In this document: positions 47,981 to 61,785 of the stretch, piece by piece
Layout of the letters: each line of letters opens with the position of its first letter
Numbering within the stretch: position 1 is the stretch's first letter
DNA from: Xestospongia bergquistia
Taxonomy: Eukaryota > Porifera > Demospongiae > Haplosclerida > Petrosiidae
Direction: 5' to 3'
Assembly: GCA_963965975.1 (NCBI GenBank)
Contig: OZ014423.1
Coordinates: 3,994,301-4,058,300, forward strand
DNA: 64,000 nt
Notes under the pieces: generated by a model
The model's database searches: none
What the model was told of the DNA's origin: nothing
What the model saw: only the letters and a program-made list of their open reading frames with translations
Program-made: the position numbers and the translations under genes

Positions 47981-49229
47981 GTTACATTGTCCATACATTA
48001 ATGTATACATGTACATTGAATGGACCTCTTAGCTAAGAATAGCCTCATATTATTACATGACATTAATCTATATTAAATTTCGACACTAATAATAACTTGG
48101 TGGTTTTTTAGATGTAATGTTAATTTCTATATTGTTTATATAACATTGGCTTTACAACATTATTGACTATGTAAACAACATGTGACCACAAGCAAACTAA
48201 TTTTCTAATTTTGTAGGTAGGAAAAAATGAGAGTGTTCAATCTATATAAGTGATGTTATGTATATTAACTAATACACTATAGTAAGTATACTATATATCT
48301 GTGCTACAGGTTTATGTATTTTTTCTCTCTGTTGCAATTTCTATGATATTCTTGTACTATCTTAGACTATTGTTACTCATAGCCTACTTGCTGCTATTAA
48401 GAGTTATGTAAGGTAAGAATAAGTGAATCTGAACAACAAACTATAGTTTAGTAAACGTCACTTACAGTTAGTCTTCTTGCTTAACCATTTTCTTTAAAAA
48501 TACTAACATAACTAGTATGGGAAGATTTAACATTTTAATCATTTACATACATAGGAGCTATACTCTAATTTATTATATTGGTATACATAGTTAGGTATGT
48601 TCTGTAGTTACTGTATATCTATTAAATCCACAGATACACACCTCAATATCTTATAAGAGAGATCCTTGTAACTGCTGTAGACAATTATTTTAACCATGAA
48701 ATGAAGCTGATTACACAACTTTAATTAACTACCTATGACTATGTACATCACTATACATAGAATAGTGTTTGTTCTTTAATATTCTTTTGCAGTATTTAAT
48801 GATAATAATTGAATAGTGGGCATTACAGAAATGGCAATATGCAATGGTGTTCTCTAATGACTTCAATCAGGTCTTAGATCAACATAAGAGACATAAGTTA
48901 GGTAAATAACTGAATTCATCGTGTAAACTATCCTTTGTTAATATTGTCTCCTGACTACTACCTGAAATTTTAACAAATTAATGAAAGTAATCAAATATAG
49001 TAGTATTAGCTATATATAGAGCCAAAAAATTAAATAATGAATAGTATTGAAACATGCTATTTTCTTAACAAGTAGATATACCTCCAACACTAGATGTGGG
49101 CACTTTCTTCTCAGGTTTGACAATGAGATTAATAACATTTGTAATAACAACTGAGGGAATACAAGAGATTACTGACATAATTAGAACCTTTTGTTGTTCT
49201 TGTCTGAACATGTTTAGATAATCTTTGTA
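47981..49229. other. Intergenic region between tail-to-tail genes
   Basis: 1.25 kb separating the two convergent paralogues. An ATTAAA at about 48074 could serve as poly(A) signal for the plus-strand gene. There is no trace of the death, CARD or ZU5 exons the minus-strand copy should have had. Homology to the plus gene's linker persists only over about 49070-49230. Confidence 0.6.
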
Positions 49230-49935
49230 TTACTTCAAAACACTAAATTTGTTGAGATGTTCTCTAATGGAGAAGTGGGTAAAATCTGATGATGGATAGA
49301 GTGACATGATCTCCCCACATACTTCATGTATATGTTGGACATAGTTATTTGGTAGTTGTACATCTTTGTAACTCTCAGTAAAAAGAGCTTTGGTAACAAG
49401 AGGGACAATCCAAAGATACGGTTCCTTTTCCCCAACAACTAATTGGATAGCAGATTTTTCATCATTAGTGGAAGTAACAATTTCTTTTAGCAGTACTCCT
49501 TTAGCAACTTCTCTAATAACATAGACAGTACGATTTCTCTGTTCATTATCCATGATATCCTTAACATTACCAGGTGCAATAATGAACAATTTTGAAGTAC
49601 ATGGACATAATTTATTTTTAGATTAAGAACATCTTTGATGAGTGATGCACGAAGTTGATAACTTTCAATTAAACTGCTGTGAGACACAAGAATTGTAACA
49701 CATTGGTTGGCTTCAGTAACCTCAACAATCACTTCAATATTATTCCCCTCCTCTTTCCAATAAATACCATTTTTCCACATAGTACAGAGTCGATGTAAAA
49801 CTTGAATTGTTGGATTATAGGTAATATAACCAGATTTCATGGGAGTAGGAGGACAGCAAGTATAGGCTAAGCAATGAAGAAGAGTATGAAGAAAGCACAT
49901 GGAGAGAAATTGTTGTGGTACATCACACCATTTCA
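49230..49935 (-). pseudogene. Broken COR half of the minus-strand paralogue
   Basis: Two frames cover the COR region: 49487-49936 (QQFLSMCFLHTLLHCLAYTC) and 49230-49589 (GEKEPYLWIVPLVTKALF). The upstream junction lacks the segment equivalent to 39853-40005 of the plus gene and is out of frame. The T-loss in CTAAAAATAAA (plus gene CTTAAAAATAAA) makes the second shift. At 49230 the frame hits TAA where the intron and IIPPPPIKD of the plus gene are deleted; the rest of that linker (VIQRLSKHVQT-like) is still readable in another frame just below. Confidence 0.8.
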
Positions 49936-51131
49936 TGGCAAAATTGTAGACTAGTTAAGAAACGAATCAACATATCTGTATTATGTTTAGGGAAAAGGTT
50001 AGCTAGAGTAGAGACAGGCATTATACCAGTATTACTGGCAATTGGTTTACGCTCACGATCAATGGTTTTATTGAATAAGACACCATTTACATCAGTTAAA
50101 AGAGCTTTTTGGTCAATAATTACCCATGCATTTGCCAGAAACAAAATTAGACCTTTGCTTCCAAGAATGGTCAAAAACTCCAACACTATGGATCTATCTG
50201 TCAAAAGACAAGGTTCATTTAGTTTCATTAATTGGGAACAAAGTTCATCTAAGCTAATGGCTACATCATCAAGCTGTTGAAGATAAGAATTTAGACAGTG
50301 GCAGTGGTAGCTCATCTTATCATATCTGTCCACAACAGCTTCACAGCTCTCTTTTAATTTCCTCATACATTCTTTCACACCTTTTCCTCCTGGTCGATGA
50401 CAGTCTACTGGCAAAAACCCTTTGTAATTCTGAAAACGAACAGCCATACTTGTTACATCATTTACAAAAGGCTGGAAGTCTTTTTCACTGGACAATTCAT
50501 CAATATGACTTCCAATAACAAGTACTTGACTTGGGTTACTTAATTTTGTGCTCACATTTTCAACAAAGTTAAACCAAAAAAGAAGTTCTTTCTTAATTGT
50601 CTCCTCATCATCAGTAAGGTTACTTAAAATTGAAAAGACAGCTGGTGATCTCAACAACAGAGCTTCTAGTACTGCAGCATGGCTACTATAATATTCAGCA
50701 TGTCCAGCAAAATCAAAAATTACAACATTTCCTATTTCATTACTGTGAACACTGTGGTACTCAATTCCGGTGGTTTGTAATATAACATCTTCAACAAATT
50801 CTTCTGGATTATATTCATGAAAAAACCACTTGTCAGCACGATAAGAGATAACAGGAGCCAATGAACTTTTACCAGCTTCTGTTTTTCCACATAGAAATAT
50901 TTTGGCATATGACTCTGTGAGATAGTCTCCTTGACATTTTTTGAATGGCTGAAACAATTTTAGTAATTCAAATCTATTACTGTTAGATGGTGGAATACAA
51001 TCCAATGGCATTTGTTGATCATTGTCTAGTGCTACTCGATGATCTGGATTTAGCTGGTTATTATGTAAAAGGTAGTGTATGGTTTCTTTATTGCCACTTC
51101 TACAGGCTAAATGTAGTAGATTATTGTCATT
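49923..51131 (-). pseudogene. Intact Roc GTPase half of the minus-strand paralogue
   Basis: From the acceptor at 51131 the frame is open through a last ankyrin repeat (NDNNLLHLACRSGNKETIHY), the P-loop GKTEAGKSS, DFAGH and GSHID to a stop right after TSLQFCHEMV. All GTP-binding motifs are kept and many residues differ conservatively from the plus gene, so this half may have been under selection for some time. Without COR it would be an unusual stand-alone ankyrin-Roc protein. Confidence 0.75.
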
Positions 51132-52747
51132 CTAAAAATTAAATAATGAAAATGATTTAGCAACTGTATTGTTGCAAGTAATAGAATATATTATATATCA
51201 TGGCTAACATTATGACATAAACAGATAAACTTTGTTATATATATATATGTTTCATAAACATGATCCATAACAGAAATCGTGTTTGCCATTATTGAAAAAA
51301 AGCTAACTTTCACATTTTAAAGTATTAGGCATGAAATCTTTACATTCTGGATCAATATTAATATGAAGAAGGAGTATTGAACATTATTAGCTCTGGAGAT
51401 TAAAGTGTTTGTGTGTAACAATTCCACAGAACACTAGAAGTGAAAATTGTAGCACTGAAACTTCATTATTTTGCAAGTCCTATTTAATTTCCTCCTTCCT
51501 TGTATATTTGTTCAATTTCATATCAACACTTTGTCTTTCATTTGAACATTCATTAAAACTCAGAACACAAAAGAAAAGAGATAAGGAGATCCTCACTAAG
51601 CAGTTGTTCTAACATGTTTACTCTATGTAGTGAACACTATGTATGAGGAGACCAATTACTGTTTTTCATAGATAAATTCAATGATATTAAGCAAGTTATA
51701 CTACATTCATTTATAACAGTTAGCTCATAAATAACCAAAAAGAAACAATGATTCACTTGAAGTAAAATGTACTGCCATATTACTAAGTATTATATCCAAG
51801 TAATTAACTGAATTTAATTATTATTAGAAAGTCAGCAATGAGGTTTTAAGCTTTAGATTTAGTTTATGTACCTATTTTGTCCAATGTAAACAGATCTATG
51901 AGTGACACTCACTGACAAGGCAGAGTCAAGAAAAACTATCTTATTAATTCATGCAATACTATTTATCATTTATACTAATGACAGCCAAATAGGAGACATG
52001 ACTAATACTATGAGAATGACAGTTCATGCTACTTCATTTTTGCAGATTTTTAGACAGTAGGATATTTTATAGTGAACCAGTATGATAAAATTTACAGTTT
52101 TCTAATAGATCATGTGAATCATGATTGTACCTAGAAATAAACAAATGTCTTCAAAACATTTCAATATGTTTCTACCTGAACTTTGAAATCAGTACAATAT
52201 ATATGAACTTTCTAAGAATCCTATTATTTAATTATAGGAAAATCAATGAAGAATGCATTCTCAAATTATAAAAGAGGGCCAAAACTATTGAAGCCACAAA
52301 GAGAGAGGTAAGTCACAACAGTGTACACAACTGTTAATGTGAGTCATGTGGGAGGGGGATTAATAAAGAGAACATAGCACATATAATTGGTAAGCAATTA
52401 ATTATTCATAATCACTAATTATGTAATCATTAAATGATTATTGTCATTGGTAAATTTAGACATTTGACATTTGACACTTTGCAGGAGAAATTTAAGAGAT
52501 AAAAGAAATCTGGAAAAAAATCCATTCTTTTGTATTGACAACATATATCATAGTTAGTATGTTTGTTGTACTTTTACAACTGTGAATGAATTTGGATTAT
52601 TGTTCTTGGAATTTTTTTGTCAAAACATGTTTTTTAAATATTTGAAATAGTGGGCAGTCTGGGTATGATACAGGTTTGTATCATTTTTAAGTACCACATG
52701 TCATATTTCACAAGGAATATTTCATAAATAACTATAATGTGACTGAC

Positions 52748-52849
52748 TTTGTCTATAGCATTCATATCAGCTTGTCCTACTTCATGTAATAACTTTAAAA
52801 TTTCAAAATGACCCTTTTGAGCTGCATAATGTGCTGGTGTTTGTCCAAA
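52748..52849 (-). CDS. Minus paralogue, ankyrin exon (TPAH type)
   Basis: 34 residues, FGQTPAHYAAQKGHFEILKL then LHEVGQADMNAIDK, phase 0, CTAG acceptor and GTCAGT donor. Corresponds to plus exon 36868-36969. Confidence 0.8.
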
Positions 52850-52948
52850 CTAGAAAAAAAATTAAAATTTTTTAATTATAAAAATTACATCAACAATATT
52901 CTATATCTATTAAATATTGATTAAAATCTAGATATAATATGCACTGAC

Positions 52949-53050
52949 CAACTTGTCACAAATATTGGGATCTGCTTTGAAGTTTAATAGTAGCTGTATG
53001 ACATCATAGTGACCTCCATCTGAAGCAAGATGTAGAGCTGTTTTCTGAAA
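52949..53050 (-). CDS. Minus paralogue, ankyrin exon
   Basis: 34 residues, FQKTALHLASDGGHYDVIQL then LLNFKADPNICDKL, phase 0, GTCAGT donor. Part of a family of four near-identical exons in this gene. Confidence 0.82.
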
Positions 53051-54133
53051 CTAGAATAAATACACAGGTATATAATGTTGATTATTATATAAGATTAAAA
53101 GTTCATTAGAATATTATATTACATATCTATGGAAAAATAAACGACATATTAAAGTCAAAACAAAATTAAAAATTTATAAAATTTTCCTAAGATGCTTTTG
53201 ATTGTGTTGGTAATTGAAGTCATTTCTCTATTATTGAAAACTGGACATTTTTGAAGTATTAATGATAAAATGATATACATGTATTAAGGGTAGAAGCTAA
53301 ATTTATAAGACTTTTCTCAGGGTTAAATCGCACAAGGCTAGGTCTTTGAGTAATCATGCTTAGGGTGAATCAAGTGCTGGTTAGAAGAGTAAATTAAATG
53401 AATTGTTGTTAAATGTGTCTCCAGATGTTTCACACAATTAAATTCATTCAATGCTTTAATACTCACACACACACACATATATATATATAACATACAAAAA
53501 GTGGACTTTGGCTTTCCATACTAATATAATCCAAAATAACTTTATAATAGTCTACCATGGAAATTTGTCACTGAATAAAAGTTATTTTCTATGCTTAATG
53601 ATTAGAGAGAACTTGGACTACATTATTATGTTTATACAATTATTACTATATATAATAATTGTAATACCTGGTAAGAAAAAAAGGGATGAGTAATGCTTTG
53701 ACATTTGGATCATAGCTACCATTGCCACACCAATTTTAACACTCACATAACATCAAGTTTAAATTTGATTTACATATTTAGTGTATGACACTCCCTTTGT
53801 ACCAATATTAAAATGGGATTGACTTATAAATTGGCTACACTTAAAGTTCAGACTTTTGGGTGGGATATAGTAAGTATTTGAAAGTGTAATATAACACTGA
53901 CAAGACCACTGTGAATATGAAGATGATTTCAAGGACATTTACTACTAATATAACAGGCCACACTGAGTGATAGCTGCCAATGACTTCATTTGTTAATTCT
54001 TTACTAACAAAATATTTAAACATCATGTCAACATAGAAATTTTTAATAACCACACTCATAACATTTTATATCTATTAGATAATGATTTAAATCTAGTAAC
54101 ATTTACTAATGTTTATACACAATATGCACTGAC

Positions 54134-54232
54134 CAAGTCACAAATATTGGGATTTGCTTTGGAATTTAGTAGTAGCTGTATAATATCACAGTGACCTCCT
54201 TTCAAGGCTATATGTAGAGCTGTTTTCTGATT
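54134..54232 (-). CDS. Minus paralogue, ankyrin exon
   Basis: 33 residues, NQKTALHIALKGGHCDIIQL then LLNSKANPNICDL. Introns on both sides are homologous to those around 52949-53050. Confidence 0.82.
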
Positions 54233-54815
54233 CTAGAAGAAGCACACATATATTTATTGTTGATTATAATAACATAAGAATTTACAGAATATTATATTAC
54301 ATATCTATAGATAAACAGATTACATATTTTAACTAAACAAGATTAAATAAAGTAGTTAAAATTGTCCTAAGATACTTTGGTTGCATCGTCATTGGAGTTG
54401 CTATTAAACAATGGTGTGTTAAAGTAGTCATGATAAAAAATAAGGAATTTTTATAATTAAAGGAAAACAGTAGCAATTGCTACATGTTCTTATATTTAGA
54501 GTTTAGGATCTCAGAATTAAACATTAAAGGATGACATATTCAACATTAATGCCTCATCAATACTAGTGTCACTTTGAAATACATGTATAGATGACTTAAT
54601 TTTGGAAAGATTCATGACTCATGAATCTACTTGTAGTCTATATCTCTTTCACAGCAAAATGTTTTTGACAGAAACAGTATGACATACTAGTGTGAATACC
54701 AAAATACTTCAAGAAAATGAATTATTACAACAGTACATATATAACATTCCATGTCTATTAGCACTCCTTTTAATCTAGTAAGATGTAGTAATCATAATAC
54801 ACATTATAAACTGAC

Positions 54816-54914
54816 CATGTCACAAATATTGGGATCTGCATTCAAATTTAAGAGTAGCTTTACGATATCACAGTGACCTCCTTCCAAGGCTAAATGCAGA
54901 GCTGTTTGCTGATT
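54816..54914 (-). CDS. Minus paralogue, ankyrin exon
   Basis: 33 residues, NQQTALHLALEGGHCDIVKL then LLNLNADPNICDM, phase 0, intact sites. Confidence 0.82.
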
Positions 54915-55995
54915 CTAGAGGAAGTACACAAGTATTTCTCATTAATTATTAAAAAATAATAATTGATAGAATTTTAAAGTATATATCTTTGAGAGCCCAC
55001 ATATTATAACTAAGAAATAGATATTAAAATTTTTAAAATTGTCTTATTATATATTTATATCTTGATACAATTGGTACAGAATGTTCAAATTCTGGTAAAG
55101 TATTTACTGAAGAAGGAGTATTGAATATTACTGCCTCAGTATATTAAAGTGTCTGTGTGTTATCATTCCATAATGACACTAGAAGTGAAAATTGTGACAC
55201 TAAAATTTAAACAATCACAATAAACCAGAAAATAAAAAAATACAAGGATATCTTGACTCAGTAGTTGCTTTAATACTCTCTATATTATATCCAGTGACAT
55301 GGTTTTTCATATATAAATTTGATTTTATTGACCATATTATATAATCTTCATCAATAACACTTAACTCATAAATGACACTAGTAGCAAAAAACAAAATAAA
55401 CATTGATTCATTTAATGTAAGCTGTACTGTCATGTTTCCAAGTGTTATATCCGAGCAATCAATTAGGTTTTATACTTTAGATTATGCATAAAATTTTATT
55501 TCATGTAAACAAATCTATGGGTAACAGTCACTGAGAGAGTATGGTCATGTAAAACTTAATCATTAATTCATAATTATAATATAATTTATGATTTATATTA
55601 GTTATAGGATGCATAAGGCAACAAGGACAAATAATATGGAAACATCAGTCTATCTATGCAGTAAGATATTTTAGACATAAAAAATCACCATTTGTCTAGT
55701 TGATCATGGGAACCATGGTTTTGCTTACAAATGAACAAAATGGTTTGTTCACTTGTCAATGTGCTTTTAAATGAATTTGGAAATCAGTTCAAAAGATATG
55801 AAGTTTTGAAAAATGCTATTGCACAATCACAGGTAAATCAGTATAGAATGCATTATAAAAGATATTTAATAATATTAAACGACAAACAGACAGGTAATCA
55901 CACAATAATACAACTTTTAGGTATGAGCAATCACAAAACGTCATACTTTAAAGCAAGAACTAGAAAACTAGAAAAGAACATCCTTCCTTACTTAC

Positions 55996-56097
55996 TATGT
56001 CTGTAGTATTTATATCAACATTTCCATTTTCAATTAATAACTTTAGAGCATCAATATGACCCTTCAGTGCAGCATAATGTGCTGGTGTTCATTTAAT
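55996..56097 (-). pseudogene. Minus paralogue, ankyrin exon with in-frame TGA
   Basis: Reads IK, TGA (56089-56091), then TPAHYAALKGHIDALKLLIE and NGNVDINTTDI. The plus exon 36868 has CGA at this codon, so one C-to-T change created the stop. The exon is 102 nt and phase-symmetric, so skipping it would keep the frame. Confidence 0.8.
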
Positions 56098-56109
56098 CTA
56101 AAAAAATTA

Positions 56110-58040
56110 TTTAATAATAAATTACCCAATTATTGTTATTGTGTCATCAAGAGCATCAACACACTCAAGTCAACATAAAAAGAGGCAAGAAAGTAAAAAT
56201 ACACATGATACAACACAACGCACATACACAAATCACGCCCATTAAACCTCATGATACTATTATGTCTATGAATACTGCTACAAATAATATTTATAAATAA
56301 ATTTTGTATATCATATTGTGTATAAAACTTTACACATAAACATTTTTGAATTTACAGTAGTAATTTGAGGGAGCAACAAAGAAAGTATTTTTGTCAACAG
56401 TATGGTATCTTTTTTGGTATTGAGAAAACTTTAATGAGGTAAAGCTATCATTAGTTTTTTGCAGTAGTGTAAATATTTATAATGGAATGACAAAAATGAA
56501 TCAAAACAAAAAAAAAGGCAACAAGGGATGAAATACTTGTATAATCTGCGTGTCTAATAGAGTCTACACTTGTTTCTTTTGCTTTCAAGGACTTTGGATA
56601 ATTAATTAGGTAGTATTCTTTGACAATATATTAACGATTAAGTAGTCAGTCAACTCACTAGTAATACTACATGATTGACTCTTTAAACTATTATCCAAGA
56701 TTAGGATCTATGTTCTGGAATATTTCATAACACATTACTGACCTGACCTGTTGATTTTTTTTGTAGCAACTTAAGTTATAGTATGTTTTTTATGGTGCTA
56801 TTAAGGTGGTAGTTAGAAAGCTATAACATACTGTTAATTTTAGTCATTGTACATTATAATATGTTAGGAAATGATAGCTATGCTATTCAATAAGCTCTTA
56901 TTTATAGCCTGTGTCACCAGATTTCTCAAGGTGTTGCAGAACACATTGTCACCTGGTAATAGAAGTCTTGATAGTGTGAAGGATACGATACTCTCATCTA
57001 CTACATGCACTATAAGTGTTGCATTTCACATTGTGAGTATTGTTAGTGATAACTAGTAATAATAATGTAAAGGATTGTGTCTCTGCACTTCAACATACAA
57101 ATAAACATAATTAAATGTTAATAATCAGTATTTTATCACAGTAACAGCTACTGTCACTACAACTATATTGCTACATTAATGCTGTTCAGTATTGTCTATT
57201 AATTGACAATCAGAACATAATAATATACATGATTAAAAAGTATATTTCTTTAGTAAAATATGTCAATAAATACTTCTGTATAATGTAGTTGTAACATCGC
57301 CACATTAATATTGCACAAAATGTTTACTACCTTTAGTATAAAGTAGATAAATTGGAAACCATAGTTTGTATACATCATGTACAAAATAACTGTGTAGTAC
57401 AACATGTACATTAAATGAACTTAACTACATAACTATCACATTTATAATGATTATTAATTCTATCAACATGATATAAACATTGAAACATGATTTTACAAGC
57501 AATTACAAAATATGTCCAGTATTCCAACACGTCAAGATTTATTATTAAAATGGGAAAGGTTTATTTGTATTAGTAACCATATATAATTTATATGTGCTAA
57601 GAACAGCCCAAAAATGCCATATACATCAGTGATATTACTCTTTGTCCATCAATATCAATAATTAAAGATAATTGCTTCTTCTAAATGTAACCACTGAATT
57701 AGTCAAATTAGTAATACCAATTGTACTAACGGTATAAAAACACACTATTCATGATTCTACATGCAGCCAAATTTTGTGATCACTCAATGCAGCAACTACA
57801 TGTGCAAAATCAATACTTAGACAAAAAATGTCCATAATAAATAGCCTAAAATTATGACATATTTTGCAACAACTACACTGTAATAATAATCAATTTTGTA
57901 TTAGCATAATAACATAAATGTGTCTTAATGACTATATTTCAAGTCATTGACAAATATATAAATCACTCTAGTTTTCATATCATCCTATATCTATAAAACT
58001 GATTTAAATCTAAAAATATGTAATAATCTCTATATCATAC
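56110..58040. other. AT-rich intron sequence, no feature seen
   Basis: Intron between ankyrin exons of the minus paralogue. The 61-codon plus frame at 56871 has no support. Confidence 0.55.
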
Positions 58041-58046
58041 ACTGAC

Positions 58047-58145
58047 CTTGTCACATGTATTAGGATCTGCATTGAACTTTAACAGTAGCTGTATGATATT
58101 ACAGTTACCCATTTCTGATGCTAGATGCAGAGCTGTTTTTTGATC
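58047..58145 (-). CDS. Minus paralogue, ankyrin exon
   Basis: 33 residues, DQKTALHLASEMGNCNIIQL then LLKFNADPNTCDK, GTCAGT donor. The following 3 kb upstream is AT-rich and carries one exon fossil. Confidence 0.82.
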
Positions 58146-59559
58146 CTAAGGAAAGTACACAAGTATCCATTGTTGTCTATAATAACACAAATGTTAAACA
58201 ATATTATTATTGCATACTTATGATAAAATGGACCACATATTGAAATTAACCAGTTATATACTTTGTTTGTGTTAGTAATTCAGTTGTTTTTCTTGTATGC
58301 AAAATTGGAGTTTTTGAAGTAGTTTAGATAAAATGATAAAGAAGTCCCATTATTAAGGATTGAAAAAGCCCCATATGTAAGTTCTCCTGCTTCAAAGGTC
58401 AGGGAAATGTTAATTAATTTAAATAAATTGCTTAACACTTGCTTGGACTTTGGCCAGAATGCTGGCAGGAATTATATTCATTAGTTGCTACTTGCATGAT
58501 ATTCATTGAATACAGTAAACATTCATTCAATGCTCTTAATACTCACATATATTATACAAAATAAAAAGAAAATATGGATATTGACTTTGCATATAAACAT
58601 TGTCTAAAACATCTTTATAACTGTCTAGCATGTAAATAACGTTAGAGAAAAAATAACTACAATTTTACACTGTTCACATTGAGAATAAAATTTAACTTCA
58701 TGTTTTAACTCTGGTTAGGAAGGAAATAATGAAAATGTGATTTGTATCAATCAATACACTTTGAATGTCCATAGATTGTAACAAAACCAGAGTGTTAACT
58801 ATTTAGGAAAGTCACAAACCAGAATCTCATAGAAAATGAATGACACTCAAAATTTGTAATCATTAACAAATGATTGTACATTGTTTTTTCTAGCTTCATC
58901 AGAAAAGTTCAGAAGTTGTTGAAATATCTTCAAAAGTAAGTAAAACTAGGATAGGTAAGTGGTATGAAAGAACTGGGACACCAGTACTGTATAGACATAT
59001 TCTATTTTATATCAGTTCACCAATGTTCTCTCACTCCAAAATACAGTCATATTAGTCTATATTAATATCTTCTTTATATTAATATAAGTGTTAGCATAAC
59101 AAGTATAACATTTAGTCAAAAAATAAGAGATGAGAAATACTTTCATATTTGTATCATAGCTACCAACAATTACTTAACAAGAATTCTTAGTAACACCTAA
59201 AATGTTTTCAGGTTTGTACTTCATTTATACCTATAGTGGTACCTCCTTCAATGACAAAATATTTTTAGGAAATAACTAGTGTAATGTCATATTACTAGTC
59301 AAATATTTAGTCAATAGAACTTAATTATTAATAGAAATGTTCATGTCATTTGTGGATTGATATTCACTGACTATGAATATTATTTACCATAAGACATAGT
59401 TACATCAATAAATACAAGTCTACTATTTTATAATAACATCATAATGCTAACTTAAGAAGACTTCAAAGGTTAGGTGAACAAAATAAGAAGCTAAAAATGT
59501 AACAAATTAAAAATTACATAGCAAGAAAAGCTTTGACTTAGGTATAAATACACATTAAT

Positions 59560-59657
59560 CTTGTTAGAAATATTTGGATCTGTGTTTGATTATAAAAGAA
59601 GCTAGACTGTTTCATCATGGTATTATATGACGCATAATATTAGGTGGTCTATTGATT
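59560..59657 (-). pseudogene. Fossil ankyrin exon
   Basis: Nucleotide similarity to the other ankyrin exons of this gene (ends AATCAATAGACCACCT... and ...ATCCAAATATTTCTAACAAG), but 98 nt long, with stops and a donor mutated from GT to AT. Clearly dead. Confidence 0.6.
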
Positions 59658-61068
59658 CTAATGATAAAGCAGAAAAGAATGGCATTAAAAGTATGGCTAC
59701 CACAATATTAAAATGTTACAGTAAGAGAAAATAACTAAGTGTGGTAGTCAGTTACAATAATTATAGTGAAGATATCACAATAATCTTCAACATTGTACTA
59801 TAGAGTTAGCATGGCTTCAAAATATGTTACCATAAATGAAAATATCACATGTCACAAGACTTTACCATTCCCAAATTACAAATTTATATAAAACAATGAC
59901 CTTGTTTTGTTTTTTTTTGACTTCTATTAAAAAAACTACTAGAAAACATGATGTGACTTGTTTTTGCATTTATGATCAGAAATATGTGTACACAGATAAA
60001 GTAGTGACTGTTTGTGACAGACTTGGTCTATTCCTTACTAAATATAGCAATAAAACAAGTTTGTTTATTTTATTATTAAGATAACAAAAGGTTAGAATTT
60101 ACTAACATAAATCACACTGAAAGTATAAACACTTAAACACTGAAAACTAAATAATTACAAGATATATAGCATCACTTATAGTAAAATGAGAAATTTTATA
60201 TCTTATAAACATTTAAAGCTATACACTAAATATTATGTTTTGTGCAGACTGTACTTTTTGTTTACTTACAATAACTAACTGATTACCTAAAATATAGCCC
60301 TGCAAGCCACTAACTCTTATACAGTATTATAACTGTGCTTAAGACAATACTATAAGTATTTTAGTGACTAGTGATGTTGCTATTGAAATGGTATATATTA
60401 CTGAAGAAAACCTAAACTCATTCTGACTATATTTTACTAAAATATTAATGTCTACTCATTAACTTTGTTAAATTTTGAAAGGGTAAGTAAAAGAAAAAAT
60501 GTTTAGTTTCTGGTAGTGAAAGATAATGGAAAATGTTAAATTTAAATTTAATATAAAATAGTGTTGATGATCTATGACTGAAAATATGACCTGTAGTTTT
60601 GATATATTGACTGTCAATGAAACAGCTATGTTGGATGTTTATATAAGATTTTTACTCAATGTTTATTACTATATTTTGGTGTAAAACTATACATTGCACT
60701 ATGGATTGTTATACTTCACTGTGGCTTTAAGAGTATCATACTCTGGTTTTCAACTACTGGTATGTACATACAAAATATTTTAATATCCTATTATTTCATC
60801 ATGATATGGATTCCTATAGTGCAATGTTATGACCTATAAAATATAGCTCATTAACTTTTATTTTAAATGACTATACTAAAACCTTACTTTTCAATGCACT
60901 ATGTATTGTATCTATACATAAGACATATATGACTTTAAAAGTAAAATTTTTATCTGACTACTCATGAAAACAATATGTTGTTTATAAAAAAACTTGTAAT
61001 TGTGAAATTAATGAGATACCCTTTTAATAAAAAAGAATCATTTATAATTCCCAAAAGGTATAACCTAC

Positions 61069-61149
61069 ATGTGAGTCTTGAGAATTAACATCTACTTTCT
61101 TCTCAATAGCTTCTTCCACTATATCTACTAGTCCACCTTTCAGCAGCCG
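61069..61149 (-). CDS. Minus paralogue, short N-terminal ankyrin exon
   Basis: 27 residues, RLLKGGLVDIVEEAIEKKVD then VNSQDSH, TTAG acceptor, GTAGGTT donor, phase 0. The second helix and VDVNSQD loop fit an ankyrin repeat whose first helix would lie in the preceding exon. No counterpart was found in the plus gene, whose 5' end is unresolved. Confidence 0.6.
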
Positions 61150-61785
61150 CTAACATAATTTCATTCTAATAAATCATAACAAGTAAATACAGATAATATA
61201 CATCATAATAAATACAACAGTATATACTAGTGTTGAGTTTAATTACATATAATTGTGACAAGCACATTTAGTCTTCTTATTAGGTATAACAAAAGGTAAC
61301 AAAGCATGCTCACTGTTCACTTCACTAAAAAATTAAAACTAGTATCATTACTGCCTGAAATATATTATACCCAACATAATATTACGTGAGCAAATAAATC
61401 TGGAGTGACTCCTGTGTAATACAAATGATTACTCAATTTCTCAACATTTCTTTTCAAATGGTATATGAAGTCAATTGGTAACACTATTGTACCCTAGAGG
61501 TACATGGTATGATTTAAAACAAATGCTTTAATGATAGTTCCTAGCTATAGAATCAATATTAAAAGAATGATAGTGTGATGAAAACAGAATATGGCTACAC
61601 AACAATTATATCAGTAAAGGTGATAATAATTATCCATTAAATGTATTGTTATGAGTATAAGGACTTAGGGAATAAATAGGAGACATTTTAATGTAATGCA
61701 AGTATGTACATTTACTGAATACTAATGAAACAACAAATGCTTGAGTTATTCTAAACATTGACCTTAACTACATACATGTATACAC

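Larger units (their letters stand above)
51330..56100 (-). repeat. Tandemly duplicated intron-exon blocks in the minus paralogue
   Basis: Intron sequence around 51340-51720 (AGAAGGAGTATTGAACATTA..., CACTAGAAGTGAAAATTGT) recurs around 55110-55400, each followed on the minus-strand upstream side by a TPAH-type ankyrin exon. Introns next to 52949-53050 recur next to 54134-54232 (AGAATATTATATTACATATC near 53120 and 54290). Ankyrin exons were multiplied with their introns. Confidence 0.7.

Noticed and set aside
59836-60084. 82-codon plus frame
   Set aside because: No splice context, family motif or conserved copy; composition matches the AT-rich background.
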